DNA of 52,753 nucleotides from positions 8,289,095 to 8,341,847 of the forward strand of contig NC_049995.1 in assembly GCF_000003815.2 (NCBI RefSeq), read 5' to 3'. Position 1 is the first letter of the stretch; every line of letters starts with the position of its first letter. Under the pieces are notes generated by a model. That model did not search any database. It worked only from the letters and a program-made list of their open reading frames with translations, and was not told where the DNA came from. A program made the position numbers and the translations under genes. This DNA comes from Branchiostoma floridae (lineage: Eukaryota > Chordata > Leptocardii > Amphioxiformes > Branchiostomatidae). Shown one piece after another: positions 31,687 to 43,589 of the stretch.

Positions 31687-33275
31687 ATGGCTGGCGAGGA
31701 TACAGGTGACCCGCGGAACTTACTGAAGCTCAACAGGAAGTTACTGATCCAGGATATTCGTTCAATTGAACCTATTATACTAGACCACTTGTATCAGTGC
31801 GGCGATATCACCGAAGAGGAGGCAGAAGAAATACGAGGAAAGGCGACGCCTCAAGAAAAGGCAAGAACTCTGTTAGACATAGTCGCCACGAAGGGTAAGA
31901 AGACGTACTATCACTTCCGTGAATCCTTAAAAACACTGTATCCCCACTTGGAAGAAATCTTACACCTGTGTCCTTTGCACAACACGCGACTCAATTGCAA
32001 GCTGTACTGTGAGGTATGCGAGTGTTTGATATGTATGGACTGCAAAGGTCTACACGGGACGCACGCCGCGACTTCTGTGGTAGCTGTCGCCGACGAAGTC
32101 AGGTCCGGTTTTGCCTCTTTCGTTCGAGAAAACCGCAAGAAACTGACGTCAAAACATGGCCTGGAAATAAGCCCTCCAGAAAGGAAACACCTGACTGTTT
32201 GGGCAGAGGGTAGAGCAGCGCATCTACAAGCACAGGTCACCAGGCGGATCGAACAGGAAAAAGAGTGGTTTATCGCCAGGTTGTATCAACGGCCAGGCTC
32301 GGCTGTTTCTAGCGTAGCGGAGTCATTCGGGGACAGAGACCGATCCACGAGTCTAGAAGAACCGCCCAGTGACAAGAAGGAACAGTACTGGGTAACAGCA
32401 GGACAATCAAGTCGTGCACTTGTAAGTTCAATCGTAAAAAAATTCAGTTGTTGTTTTTTGTTGTTGTTATGAAAAATCTATCTTAAATATTTTTCGACGG
32501 GTGTATATGTCACAGCCTAATTGAAAATTCTGCAACATTTAAGTCTTAAGACGACCTTAGACAATTATGATCTTGCCATTTACCGTTTGCAAGCTATTTC
32601 CGGGGTATCGTTTCCGATTGGATTGATGTACTGTTGCCAACTGACATGGCCGATATCATCTTCTATTCTCCTTACTCTGTTGGGCACGTTCCCCAAACAC
32701 AAACACGGTGCAGTATCTTTTGTGGGCACATTCTTTTGCTGAAAAATGAACAGTCATGACACAAAGTCCACCTACCCTGGGCTGATCTAAGTGTTAAGAA
32801 ATGGTTACAGTAAGTTCTAATAGACTTATAAGCGAGCAGATACAATAGCTGTGTGCCTTCTTTGAAAGAGAACAACTCGTATCTGTATCTAAAACCTTAT
32901 TTTAGATATTCTAAATGTACTTTAATGTCCTAATTTCAGTGCCAGGTTGTTCATTGCAAGTTGTGTATAAACATCGGGAAGATAGCGGAGGTTATCCACG
33001 AGAACCCGTGGCTGCCCCCGGACGACCAGCGGCTCCTCCAGCGGGTGATGACGCTCGTGTTTGAGGAACCGCGCCAGGTTATCTGGTACGACGCCGACAT
33101 AACCATCCAAGGTGTGAACATATCAGGTCTGAAATTCACGGCGGGCGACAAGACCAACAGATACTTTGTGCATCTGGTAGTCGTTCCAAAGCCCTGTGAT
33201 GTATGCGAAGAGAAGAATTGGCGTAAAACACAATACGGTGAGGTTTTGATATGGTCTGAGGTGACAAAACAATAA
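31687..33275 (+). CDS. CARD and B-box domain protein, two exons
   Basis: Exons 31687-32421 (donor GTAAGT, phase 0) and 32940-33275 (acceptor CTAATTTCAG, stop TAA) give 356 residues. Residues ~11-92 form a CARD (LIQDIRSIEPIILDHLYQCG, then ITEEEAEEIRGKATPQEKAR). Residues ~94-133 form a B-box zinc finger (CPLHNTRLNC, YCEVCECLICMDCKGLHGTH). A helical, coiled-coil-like stretch follows (HLTVWAEGRAAHLQAQVTRR). The second exon encodes a 111-residue tail with more Cys (CQVVHCKLC, CDVCEE) that I do not recognise. CARDs mediate assembly in innate immunity and apoptosis, so an adaptor role is inferred. There is no RING before the B-box, unlike TRIM E3 ligases. Part of the gene is duplicated at 43022-43545. 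Start context is good (G at -3, G at +4). Confidence 0.85.
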
Positions 33276-34160
33276 CTCTATAAGCAATTTATTACCTCCA
33301 TGAAAACCGAGATAATGTAGTCAGTCGGTGTGTTTGTTTTTTCTTGCATCCGTAGTTATATATATATATATATATATGATTAATGTAGAATTGTAGTACG
33401 GATTTCCGAGGGTGTAATAGGATACTTAGAGGATTGATTTGGCTCGTGTCCGTCCAATAGTCGAGAGCCTGGAAGTGATTACGCATAAGTGTGTGACTCA
33501 CGGCTACATCCACACAGTAAAGTCAGGCCGTTACTAGTTGGGTACCCACTTTAACCTTGTCGATGATGTTCAGCCAATTTTATCAGACCTTATTTGTACA
33601 GTTTCAATGCGCAACGACGACAAATTGTAATGATTATTCTTCATACTTTACACCACTCAAGCTCAAGATATTGTCTTGCATAACATGTGCGTATGTGTCA
33701 GTGCTTTAACCCGATCGTTGGTTTTTAGAATTATGCGTTTTCACAGTTGACTATTTTATTTCAACTGGTCGTAGTATTGTATTACAAAACAAGGAAAATG
33801 TGACAGGCTATGGTTGTCTATGTATTATATACTTGTACCTAAAATACAAGATATAAGAAGGAGTCTTTGATGACCTCCCAACTCCAATACCTACCTCAAA
33901 ATCAACAGCCATCACATACACCCTAAGGGAATACATAATCAGAGCTTTGATGAATATTTATAACGATATGAGGACAAGTTGTTATTGCATGCAAGTAAGA
34001 AGTCAAAAGTTTAACAGAAATTAAAGCTTCCCATATGCATAGTCCTAAACAAGGTTGAATGCACCATGTTATATAGATTATAATGAGGGTTAAAATACTA
34101 TGATGCGAAGGTTTTGTTTTTGCTTTATGCCGTGTTGATAATGATTCATATCTTTTATCA
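33276..34160. other. Convergent 3' flanks of two genes
   Basis: AT-rich, with a short (TA)n at 33357-33377. Probable 3' UTRs of the CARD/B-box and methyltransferase genes. A minus-strand AATAAA is present near 33757. Confidence 0.4.
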
Positions 34161-35815
34161 TTAGCCTCTTTTGATGTGTAAGAAACAACTCATGACCTCC
34201 ATGTCGTGTTTCTCTGGAGCTGCTGCAACTTCGTCCTCGTATTCCTTAAAGAAAGACTCCAGAATCGCCGCTTTTTCTTCCTCAGTACGTTTGTTTGAAA
34301 GTCCTGCGATAAAAGTGAAATGTGAACATGCGCAATGTGGTTACCAATGTCCACACTAGCCTATCCTTACAGTGTAAAATAGGCTGATTTATTAGAAAGC
34401 ACTCAAACCGTAAATGTGGAAGTCGAAACGACATACAGTTTGTAATCATTGTACGGAAATCACACTTCTTCTTTAAAATATGCATCAATAGAAATGGAAG
34501 ACTTGAAGAGCGTCTCTGTACTCTTGCTGTGTCAGTAAAATTAGCATAAAATCATTTGTGTGTATGTGTGTGTATTGGTTTTGCATCTTTGGAATTCATT
34601 ACATTTTTCTTTGACCTTTGTCCTCCAATTCCAACGTTTTAGTTTCAGGTAGGCGATATTCCTTGCTTAAGATCACAACAATAACACCATTTCAAATTAT
34701 TTTTACAGTATTTGATACCTGTGTGGAAGGCGTGGTAACTCCAGCTACGACACATGTTCACAAACTGTTTGGCGTGTTGGCGCGCGTCCCCTCCCTCCTT
34801 CCGCCAGCGAGCTTGGAAGGCACATGGAGTGAGCTGCATACACAGAGCGTAAAAGAAGATCAAGCATCACTTAATGATAATGGGGAATACAAACGTAGCT
34901 ACTATTAGGACCCTGTCATTCTCACTGCAAGGTCATTAAGTGATGATGCTCTCAGTATTTTCTTGAGAAAGTAGTAGAAGGGCTTCAGTTGGCAAGCGTG
35001 AATAGTGTCTTTTATTTGCGCAAACGTTAATTTTTCTGTACTGAGTGGAGTTTGAACAAATATACCCACCAACATTGGTAATATAACAATTCATGCTGGG
35101 TACCTTTGTCTCCAGAGACACCAATGTCAATCCAGCCTTCCGAACTCGTGAGTTTTCGTTGACGAAGGGGGCCTGCATCTCATCTTGCGATCGCCAGTAT
35201 GCAAATATGTTGGTGTTGACGAACTCTTCCTGTGAGAGAGGTTGACGTGACGACGTTATTGAGTTTTGTCGATGTGTACTTTCACACTTTTATTTGAAAT
35301 AGGCAATTATAAGATGTTTATTGCAAAATTGTGCCCAAAATAGCTATAGGTTAATTGCAAACAATGGTGATGTGAAACAGCAACGGTTGCATGAAATAAA
35401 TCTACATCTATATATCTATCATATATTTGTAGAGAGAGAAAGAGAAACAGAGAAAGATAAAAAAGAAGAGAGGGAGAGAGATCTTCTTGGTTTCACTTAA
35501 ACTGATTACTCATAGCTTGATTATAGATTGTGGCATTAATGCCAATGGTATACCACCTTTCCTTGCCCAAGCAGACAAAATCTTTTAACAACTTTGCTTG
35601 CTTGTAAACTGTTTGGTAACCTTTAATTACGTGACCTATTCGATTAGGACATAGAAGTTTTAAAGGCAATACCTTTGTTATTTGTCCACGCTGTGCGAAA
35701 TTATGCCATAAAGACGACATATTTTGGCATATGTTGACCTTTCCAGACGTCCATCTGCCGCCTCCATAGTAGCCACTTTCGTCAGTAGTGCAGTTTACTA
35801 TTACCATACGGCCGC
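34161..35815 (-). CDS. Methyltransferase C-terminal exons
   Basis: Exons 35673-35815, 35104-35229, 34719-34833 and 34161-34303. They encode GGRMVIVNCTTDESG, then NIFAYWRSQDEMQAPF, the linker with ARWRKEGGDARQHAKQF, and the last helix FFKEYEDEVAAAPEKHDMEV before TAA. Splice phases 1-0, 0-0, 0-1 and 1-end agree. Confidence 0.85.
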
Positions 35816-38800
35816 CTATTATATAAAGGAACATATAGAAGTTGTAGTGGGTGAAGAAATTTCACATTCACAATGTCTGAAAGCATAATGGCCTAGAGCG
35901 TGCATATGACCAATAAGAGAAACAAACATTGCTTCAAATTGTTCCGATAAGAACTAACATTTACCTCCAGTGTGTGGCGAGAGTCCTTGATATCACATTC
36001 AACAACAAACACAACTTGCTAAGTTAAATTTTTAACTTCGCCAAGACGATATGTTTTGGGTAGCGTTTGTATGATTGTCTGTATGTATGTTTGTATGTAT
36101 GCAAGAGACCAACATAACTCGACAACGTTTAGTTTGGCCCCCTAGCGGCTTGTTTGGGAACTACAGGGCATGTTAAGCGTCAGACTTTGAAATTGAATAA
36201 CTCAAGAAGGGGTTGACGGATTGCTATGATTTTTGGCATGTAGCTCAAATGATGCTTCATATAATTACATACTATTTATGCAAATTGAAATCTAATTTGA
36301 ATCTGAATTTAATAAGGAAATCGTCTTAACATGCTCAGTTTCATTATTCGACATTGCAACATGTGACGCTTGTAACTGAGAGAGAGAAGAATATTGATAG
36401 ATATAAATTATACAAAATATAGACCTAATTTGCATAGTCAATGAGAAAATGCTATGATGTCATTTTGGTAAATGACGGGAACTTCATACTTGTAGCATTT
36501 ATAAGTTATGTACAGGTAACATCGTCGAACATTAATTATGCCAATGAGGTCCCAATTTGCATAAATTATCAGAAAGTGCGACAAAAGCCTTCTTTCTCAA
36601 CATAGACTGTGTTCGCCTGTTTGGTGGAGAAGATGATCAAGTACACGTAATAAAATGTATGTAAAGGAGAACCTATTTGTGCATAACATAATTAATGACA
36701 AACACAATTAGTGCAGCAGTTGTAAAGGTTAGAATCATTTGGCGAAGGTATGGGGTCGTGGAACTCTAGTCCATCATACAATTTAAGAGTAAACATCAGT
36801 GATCAGAAATACTGGAATGTCTTGACGAAAATGCCCCTATTTTAAGGGGTTGAAATTTGCCCCACTTTGTCACGAGGCTAAACGCTATCTACCGCCCAAA
36901 TGTCAAGACCATATAATGTCCGGGTAAAGAGCTACATTGAAAAAAAAACGATATGAAAGAATATTGTCATTCATTATGCAAATGTCGTTCCCTTCTTGAG
37001 TTATCCTTTTGAGAAGATTTTGACAAAAATGCCCCTGCTATCCCAAGACTAGCCACTAGAGGGCCCAAACTTATGTCACTTCTTCCTGGCCACACAAGCT
37101 ATCCGACACCCTAACATTGTGGCCATAGCTTGTTCAAAACAGGTGATAGCAAAACACGAAGTTACCAAGTACCAAGGAAAGCCGCTAGGGGGCCCGAAAT
37201 CTAATCATTTCCAGCTTTTAAGTCACACGCTACCAAAACAGCAAGTATGAAACCAATCACCCTGAGTCCTTATTGAGTATCTTTACGCACGGAAAATATA
37301 TTCATGACATACCTGTACAATTATGGGAATTCCTGACAAACGGACGCACACTATACTATTAGGCTCTCCCATTAGGCGTCGCCAAAAATCTTTATCTTAC
37401 TGGCAAGCACAAAATTCAAGGATTCGATACAACATTACCATAAGAAAACGTAAAACAAAGTATGTGTGCGCAATCTTTCTCTATCGCTGAGGATATATAC
37501 ATATATTATATGTATATATACATATATCAAGGACGTTATATGTCTATATACCTGGTGCCAGCTCTCTTGCTCTCTTCAGCAGGATAGTCTCCCAGTCCTG
37601 AGCTGCCAGTTTGGAGAACTGTTCCTTCGCCTCTCCACAGCTGCTCACCATGTGGAACACAGCGTCGGGAAGAGGACAGGGCCCCCGGCTTAACCAGTGC
37701 ATCGCGGTGGAAGAGAACCCAAAGTTGACGAACCTATCGGTGAAACACTGCAAGAGGGTGTAATATATATTAATGCAGCGATTGTAGTCATACATTACCC
37801 ATGCGCTCTTACCGCAGATTTTGGACGTGATTAATGGACACGTGTAATTCTATGATCATTGAACTCAGCGTTTTCGAAAACAAATTTTGGTACGTACTTG
37901 GTCAAAGAATGAAGTACCACATGCACCGACATAAACGTTGGGAAAGTCCTTCAGGTAGCTATGGTTGTCCGACATTGGTAGCAGACCATGCAACCTCATG
38001 AACAGCGACTTGAAGTCTGCCACTGGTAGGTCCTCATATGTCACGTGGATCGGAGGAGAGTCGTCGTACCTTTGACGTAACTTCTTGATGACCTGGAGGG
38101 CAAAAGTCATATTGCTAGCCCATATTCATGTGACCATCGCGTATGCGTTGTTCACCATGTTGGAAGGCTAAAACTCAACGTTTTTAAACCCTGTCCTGCG
38201 GCATGCTACAATTTTGTGCTTGCACATGCATGTTATGTATGCGACGCAGAATTTTGCTAATTTAGTATTCTAAGTATATGCTGTTGCAGGTCATGAAAGG
38301 CCACGAGAAGGCGCCTCCCCCCCCCCCTCGTTGGTGGTAGTGTTGGGGGTGTGGAGCATCTCCCCCGATAATTTTGTAACATTTAGAGGCTCTCTGATGA
38401 ATTTTATAGCCATTTCTGTGACCAACGAATGAATACTGAGGGCTAGGCAAATATGATAAACGGACGAACACTGATGGACGAACACTGATATTTTACACTT
38501 AGCAAGTTGACACCCATATGGTCTTTACACCCATATGGTCTTAACATCCATTCTCGTTTTTTTTCCTACATTCTCGGAGTACCGTAAGTTTAGCGGTATG
38601 ACACTGAACAATTCTGACTCCTGACGTGTACTAAAACAGCAGGAATGAATGGATTTTAATATTGTATCTTGCGTCGGCTAGCCCACATGTACTTATAGGG
38701 CACCAAAACAATAAATACATTCCATTGATTCTGATGGAACATAATCAATAAATAATGATAGATCAAAACAAAATGCAAATACGAACACAGAAAAGGTGAT

Positions 38801-41800
38801 CTTGCGAGATATCCACGTTGGCAACCTTTGTTGCCTGCTATTAGGGCTGGTGCCGTCACTCCCAGTGCTTCCGCTCCGCCTAAAAAAAATTGATAATCTG
38901 GATTTCTCTGTGAAATTCCTTTTTTTCTGGTTCAGTCGAAAGGCTGCCCGCCCGCCTCTCAATCCACGGATGCTATTGTAGTTTTGAGGGTATGTTTAAG
39001 ATACGTATGTTTATGCACGACCCCCGTCGCCAATAGTAGTTCGAGTATAAAGTAGTGCGTCCCAGTACTTGCAACGGCCGTATTTATTCTGCCGTGCACA
39101 ACATGTAACAGCGAGGTGGAAACGGCGGTGAATGGTAGAGGAATACATGAATTTTGAGACTGTATATTGTTGAATTACGATGCTTTTTCGTTCGGCGTGA
39201 ATTTGCGTATTGATACTGTTACCGGCCCTGCCTATGCACGAGTTCCATGACCTCCGCTGGAGTCAAATGAAAGTGTCTTTTATAGATAAACGAGCAGGCA
39301 AATCTTTGCTTATTTTCATATATTTTTTAGGTTATACCCTGCACTTCAAAACTGTGACATAACAATTTAGGCCGAATGAGATGGCCGACACTTATTTCAA
39401 TCTGTCCGCTAGGCTAAAGTTTCAAAATAGGGGGAATTCCAGACTTGGAGTGCACAGATGATAAACCAACCACATTAGGCCGAGTTTTACACGTGCATTG
39501 GAAACCAGACACTTAGAATGTTAGCGACTGCACTCAAGCTACACATTTTTCGGGCTGTGGAATTTCTACATTTCCATTAAACAATAAGTTAAACACGTGA
39601 GCAAGTTTGACGTGCTACATGAGGCACGAGGCTCAGACAGTCTGAGAGTGCTGAAGCAAATCGTAGGGCGGATGGAACAGACTGTGACGGTGTCCTGCAT
39701 GGCACGAGAGAACGTGTACAAGACCTGGGAGGCCAGGAAGGGGGTGGGGTGGGGGGTTGGGGGTCCGGACAGGGTACTAATACCCTGCAGGGGCAAGTGG
39801 GAGTGATGATTTGGACGCCTCCAGAATTGGGAATATATTTTCTTACCTCGTTTGAATCGCTGCCATGTCCTCAGGACCCCTCAGAAACTTTGTACTGTTG
39901 TCACAAGTTCTTACTGGTACTGTAGAGCTTATATAAGAGATTGTGGAAGAAATCTACCTTTCTTGCTTTTCATGACTCAATGATAGATAGAATACGTGGA
40001 AACAACATAGACTCCTAAGAAAAATTGTGACAATGTCCAATCATTAACTCGCCTGTAGTAATACCTGTTTAGTTACCTCCTTTGAATCGTTGTCATGTCA
40101 AAAAACTTTACTGGTGCTGTAGAGATAATTTCGAAAGATTGTGGAAAAATCTACTTTTTATTGATTTTAAGACTTTATAATCAATGATGCAGATAGCTTA
40201 AGTTAGACTCTCAAGCAAAGTAGAGACTGCAATAAAAGCTTTAATTCATGGTACAGCAAGCTTATATTCCACTTGCCAGACAGTGTCAGAATGACGTTTA
40301 TTGAACACTAAAAAATAGTGATTATTCAGATAAGCCAGTTCAGCACCAAGGACAATGTTCAATCATTAACTCACCTGTAGCAATACCTGCATGATTTTTT
40401 CCCTCACATGGGCAAGGTTAGTGTTGTCAGAAGTCTTTAGATAGATTGTAGTCACTTGAAATGTAGGATATGAAAGTGGAATAAAAAAGTGTGGTTTATT
40501 GTTTTATCGTCACTGTTAATCCTTATGACTGACAGAATTATAGATATATGCAACATTTCTTGAAAGTAAACATTGTTAGTTTTTCAATGATATATACTTT
40601 TACGGGGTTATTGTAAAGTAAAGAAACTAAAAAATAAGCAATATCAAACTAGTACCCTTTCAAAGGTGTTTGGGAACCCAAGCACTGCAGCTGGGGCGAA
40701 TTTTTGGTATAATAAGCCAGCAGGACAAGGGTAACTTGTTATATATTTATATATATGCATAAGATGTTTTTACAGTCACGTAGCCATGACGAGTTTCCAC
40801 ATGAAAATTTGAAGTCGACTAGTACTCTTATCCAATGCAGCGTACAAACAATTGCGTCGTCATTGGGTGCAGGTGTCAGAAACCATTCATTGTCATCAAA
40901 TCGTACCTGGTAGAAGAGTGGCATCGATGTCCCCCCATCAGCTGACCCATAGTCCACGATGTTGAAGACTTGTGTCGGATCGATCTCCATGGAATTGATG
41001 GCAGCCATGACCATTGGTTTGGCGTTTTCCATTATGTTATAATACGCCAAGGCGTTGTCAGAGTAGAAACCAGAACCATCCTCACCGTATGGAATGTAGT
41101 GTGGTGTCGAGTTCTAACCCAGAGAAAATACGTTTATGAATTATGTACGTACTAGGTAATATCTTTCTACACAGCTAATTCTCACCTGTCAATATTTTGA
41201 CAATTTGTCTTCAAAAGGACCTCTTGCCAAATCATAGCGCTGTGGCAAGGATCTAGTCCCAAACGTAACTGAGTTTATGTATCCTCCTTGTCTCGGTTCA
41301 GGGCATGCGAGCCTAGAGTTTTGTGGATGTCACATCACTTATCAACACTCATTGCCTGCTGCGTTAACATATTGGAGCAAACTAGCCAACTCTCCTTTTT
41401 CACTTCAACTTCATTTTCATTCACAATTTGCTTAATAATTCAGCTATTCTTATATTGATCACATTTAGGAATTGATATGTGCCAGAATAGTGAACAAAGT
41501 CCTGTGGGCGTATTTCATAAGCATCGTCATTCCAAATTTCAGGTCATCTGCTTAAACTGCCAGAGCACAGGATCCAATTTTTTTGTCTGAAAATACCCAA
41601 GAAGGGCAAAAAATGGATCATTTTGAAGTACTATACGTTATACAATGTGACCCAAAAATACTCAATAAAAAATATTCAAAGGTCTCTACTAGTATCACAC
41701 TCCCGGAATCTCAACTGATGCAAGTACTTGCCTTTTTAGGAATCCATGTTGATCTTTTCTTGAACCCGCTGCCGTAAGTACTGCAGAGCCTCCTTAGAAT

Positions 41801-41997
41801 ACCGCAGGTGCCATAAACATACATCATTTTTGTTGCCGCTTTTAGGTGTAGTTGAAGCCTCGTCACCAGACCTTGACCCGTAGTGAAAACAAGGATAATC
41901 AGAATCTGCCGTTCTGGCGTAATGAGGCATGAAAGTTGGTGCAGGCCATACCGGTCAACCCGAACCTACAATCTCTAGAAGTAAAGCTTACCGTCAT
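34161..41997 (-). CDS. SABATH-type SAM-dependent carboxyl methyltransferase
   Basis: Eight minus-strand exons: 41992-41997, 40907-41113, 37898-38092, 37552-37747, 35673-35815, 35104-35229, 34719-34833 and 34161-34303 (stop TAA). Seven are strongly supported; phases agree and the total is 376 residues, the usual length of the family. Landmarks in order: YSDNALAYYNIMENAKPMV, the SAM-binding loop IVDYGSADGGTSMPL, VTYEDLPVADFKSLF, YVGACGTSFFDQ, the hallmark FSSTAMHWLSRGPCP, ELAPG joined to GGRMVIV across an intron, and the C-terminal FFKEYEDEVAA. SABATH enzymes methylate carboxyl groups of small acids (salicylate, jasmonate, farnesoate and others) or ring nitrogens with S-adenosylmethionine. The substrate here is unknown. 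The family is best known from plants. Confidence 0.88.
36030..36290 (+). repeat. Dispersed repeat R, part copy
   Basis: CTTCGCCAAGACGATATGTT, TTTGGGTAGCGTTTGT, AACATAACTCGACAACG and GGCCCCCTAGCGGCTTG blocks. The same arrangement recurs at 42890-43020 and 43590-44127. Confidence 0.7.
36830..37275 (-). repeat. Dispersed repeat R, inverted copy
   Basis: The reverse strand matches 43645-44127 over ~440 bp, including ATGATTAGATTT, GGGCCCCCTAGCGG, AGCAGGGGCATTTTTGTCAA and ATATGGTCTTGACATT. It lies in an intron of the methyltransferase gene. Confidence 0.85.
37552..38092 (-). CDS. Methyltransferase central exons
   Basis: Exons 37898-38092 (phase 0-0) and 37552-37747 (0-1). They encode VTYEDLPVADFKSLF, then YVGACGTSFFDQ joined to CFTDRFVNFGFSSTAMHWLS. 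Together these are the most diagnostic SABATH segments, including the aromatic HWLS pocket motif. Confidence 0.88.
38093..40906. other. Large methyltransferase intron
   Basis: Contains a worn ~200-bp tandem duplication (39840-40020 and 40075-40215, shared TTTGAATCG, CTGGTGCTGTAGAG and GATTGTGGAA). No other exon is supported. A short frame at 39597-39806 has no recognisable domain. Confidence 0.5.
40907..41113 (-). CDS. Methyltransferase exon with SAM-binding motif
   Basis: A 207-nt phase 0-0 exon, acceptor TCTGGGTTAG, donor GTACGA. It encodes the substrate/SAM N-terminal region and the glycine-rich motif IVDYGSADGGTSMPLFYQ, equivalent to the plant motif with a GCSSGPN-like loop. Confidence 0.86.
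41114..41991. other. First intron of the methyltransferase gene
   Basis: No repeat or coding exon was recognised. Confidence 0.4.
41992..41997 (-). CDS. Two-codon first coding exon of the methyltransferase
   Basis: On the minus strand ATGACG is followed directly by donor GTAAGC in phase 0, which joins to exon 40907-41113 (NSTPHYIPYGEDG). This gives an MT start just ahead of a methyltransferase-like N-terminus and brings the protein to a normal family length. A start-stop pair ATGTAA (42000-42005) ends two bases before this ATG. The join is inferred from phase and spacing only. Confidence 0.5.
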
Positions 41998-42240
41998 AGT
42001 TACATCAGTGAGTCGCCAGCCGTACACCTAAACGAATTCAATTCTGATCAATCAATGAAGACTTGCAAAAACAAAAAAAAAGTGCTGATTCATGTGGTCG
42101 TAAAGTTGCAAACCTTTCTTTGGGTGACTTTTGATGTTAACGACCGTGCGGACTGGAGAGTTCAACTTGAAAGACTGGATTCCAGAACAGGCTAAAAGGT
42201 TACGCATATCAAACCAAAGTGACGCCGCTATTTAAGTTCA

Positions 42241-42257
42241 GGGGGGGGGGGGGGGGG
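42241..42257. repeat. Poly-G run of 17
   Basis: Seventeen uninterrupted G. It could form a quadruplex and may be length-variable or miscalled. Confidence 0.9.
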
Positions 42258-42889
42258 TAGCCTATTCTAAACGCTCTACCGGTATACCTTTTGCAATTAT
42301 GGACCAAATACCTTAAAATTCAGACAATGTACAAAACATGAGAGCATTACTGCCATGAATTTATCCAGCTGAAGTGTTCATTGACTAACATACCCCAAGA
42401 AACGGCACTCAGTGACCTTCCGGTTTATTTACAGAGCACCTTTCACGGGTTGTAACAAGCTTGCTGCCTAAAACTTACAGATCTTGCCAAACTTTTGGTC
42501 ACAAAAATCCTCTACTCACCAACACTTGTCCGTCTGTATTAATTTTAGTTAGATGTGGGAAAATCACGAACAAATGCTTCATTATCTTCCAAAATTTAGG
42601 AACGGCTCACCCAGGCACTGAACCACAAAACAAATCTATGACGCATGCCCCATAAAATCTGTCAGCACGTGATGCTGACTACAAATTAGGTCTGACAATG
42701 CCAAATGTAAAATGAGGTGTCAATCACAGAATGAGACACACACATACACCATATATATACAGGCTCCGATTCATGTATGTGTGTGTCGCGACTCGGTGTA
42801 TGTTTGAGTGACGACCTGGTGTATGTGTGTGTTTGGTTTGCCTGTTTGCGTGTGTGTGCCCGCGCATATGTCACTATGTCTATGAGTGT

Positions 42890-43020
42890 AATTACCTTCG
42901 CCAAAAAGGTTTATATCATTTTGGGTAGCGCTTGTGTGTGCGTGTGTCACGGTGTATTTATCTGTGGGTAGAAGGCCAACATAACTCGAGAACGCCTGGA
43001 TTGATTGTATTGATATTTGG
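42890..43020 (+). repeat. Dispersed repeat R, left part
   Basis: ACCTTCGCCAAAAAGG, TTTTGGGTAGCGCTTGTG and CAACATAACTCGAGAACG, then interrupted by the copied CARD/B-box fragment. Confidence 0.75.
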
Positions 43021-43021
43021 C

Positions 43022-43545
43022 CGGGAAATCAGCCCTCTAGAAAGGAAACACCTGACTGTTTGGGCAGAGTCTAGAGTGGCCAATCTACAAGCACAGGTCA
43101 CCAGGCGGATCGAACAGGAAAGAGAGTGATTTATAGGGAGGTTGTGTCAACGGCCAGGCTCGGCTGTTTCTAGCGTAGTGGAGTCATTCGGGGACAGAGA
43201 CCGATCCGTGAGCCTAGAAGAACCGCCCAGTGACAACAAGGAAAAGTGCTGGGTAACAGTGGGACATGCACTTGTAAGTTGTTCATACTAGTTTATAGAT
43301 ACGTGTACTGACAGAACGATGAAATTGTGATCGTGCCGTTTAAAGTATGCAAGATATTCCTGGGGTAACGTTGCAAACTGACATGGCAGATACTATCTTT
43401 TGTTGTCCTTCCACTGTTCCGCACGCAAAGTGGCTGTTTGCCAAAAACAACGCAGTATCTTTTGTTTGCTAAATATTTTTGCTGAAAAAATACACAGTCG
43501 TGACACAAACTCCACCTACTCTGGGCTGATCCAAGTATAGAGCTG
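43022..43545 (+). pseudogene. Truncated direct copy of the CARD/B-box gene (exon 1 end and intron)
   Basis: This stretch repeats about 32163-32810: the helical end of exon 1 (PPERKHLTVW, AQVTRRIEQE), its GTAAGT donor and a part of the following intron. The CARD and B-box are missing. A Trp codon has become TGA at 43127-43129, and several small indels are present. There is no visible start or promoter, so it is a non-coding relic of a DNA-level duplication. It lies in direct orientation about 10.7 kb from its source. Confidence 0.82.
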
Positions 43546-43589
43546 GTTACCTCAATGAAATGTTATGGAGGTTATATCTTATCCTGTGT

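Noticed and set aside
39597-39806. Possible exon starting at VSKFDVLHEARGSD
   Set aside because: Composition looks coding-like, but no acceptor/donor pair or partner exon was found and it sits in a methyltransferase intron.
41736-41930. Minus-strand frame as first exon of the methyltransferase
   Set aside because: It has no donor in the required phase and no similarity to the family N-terminus; the ATGACG exon fits better.
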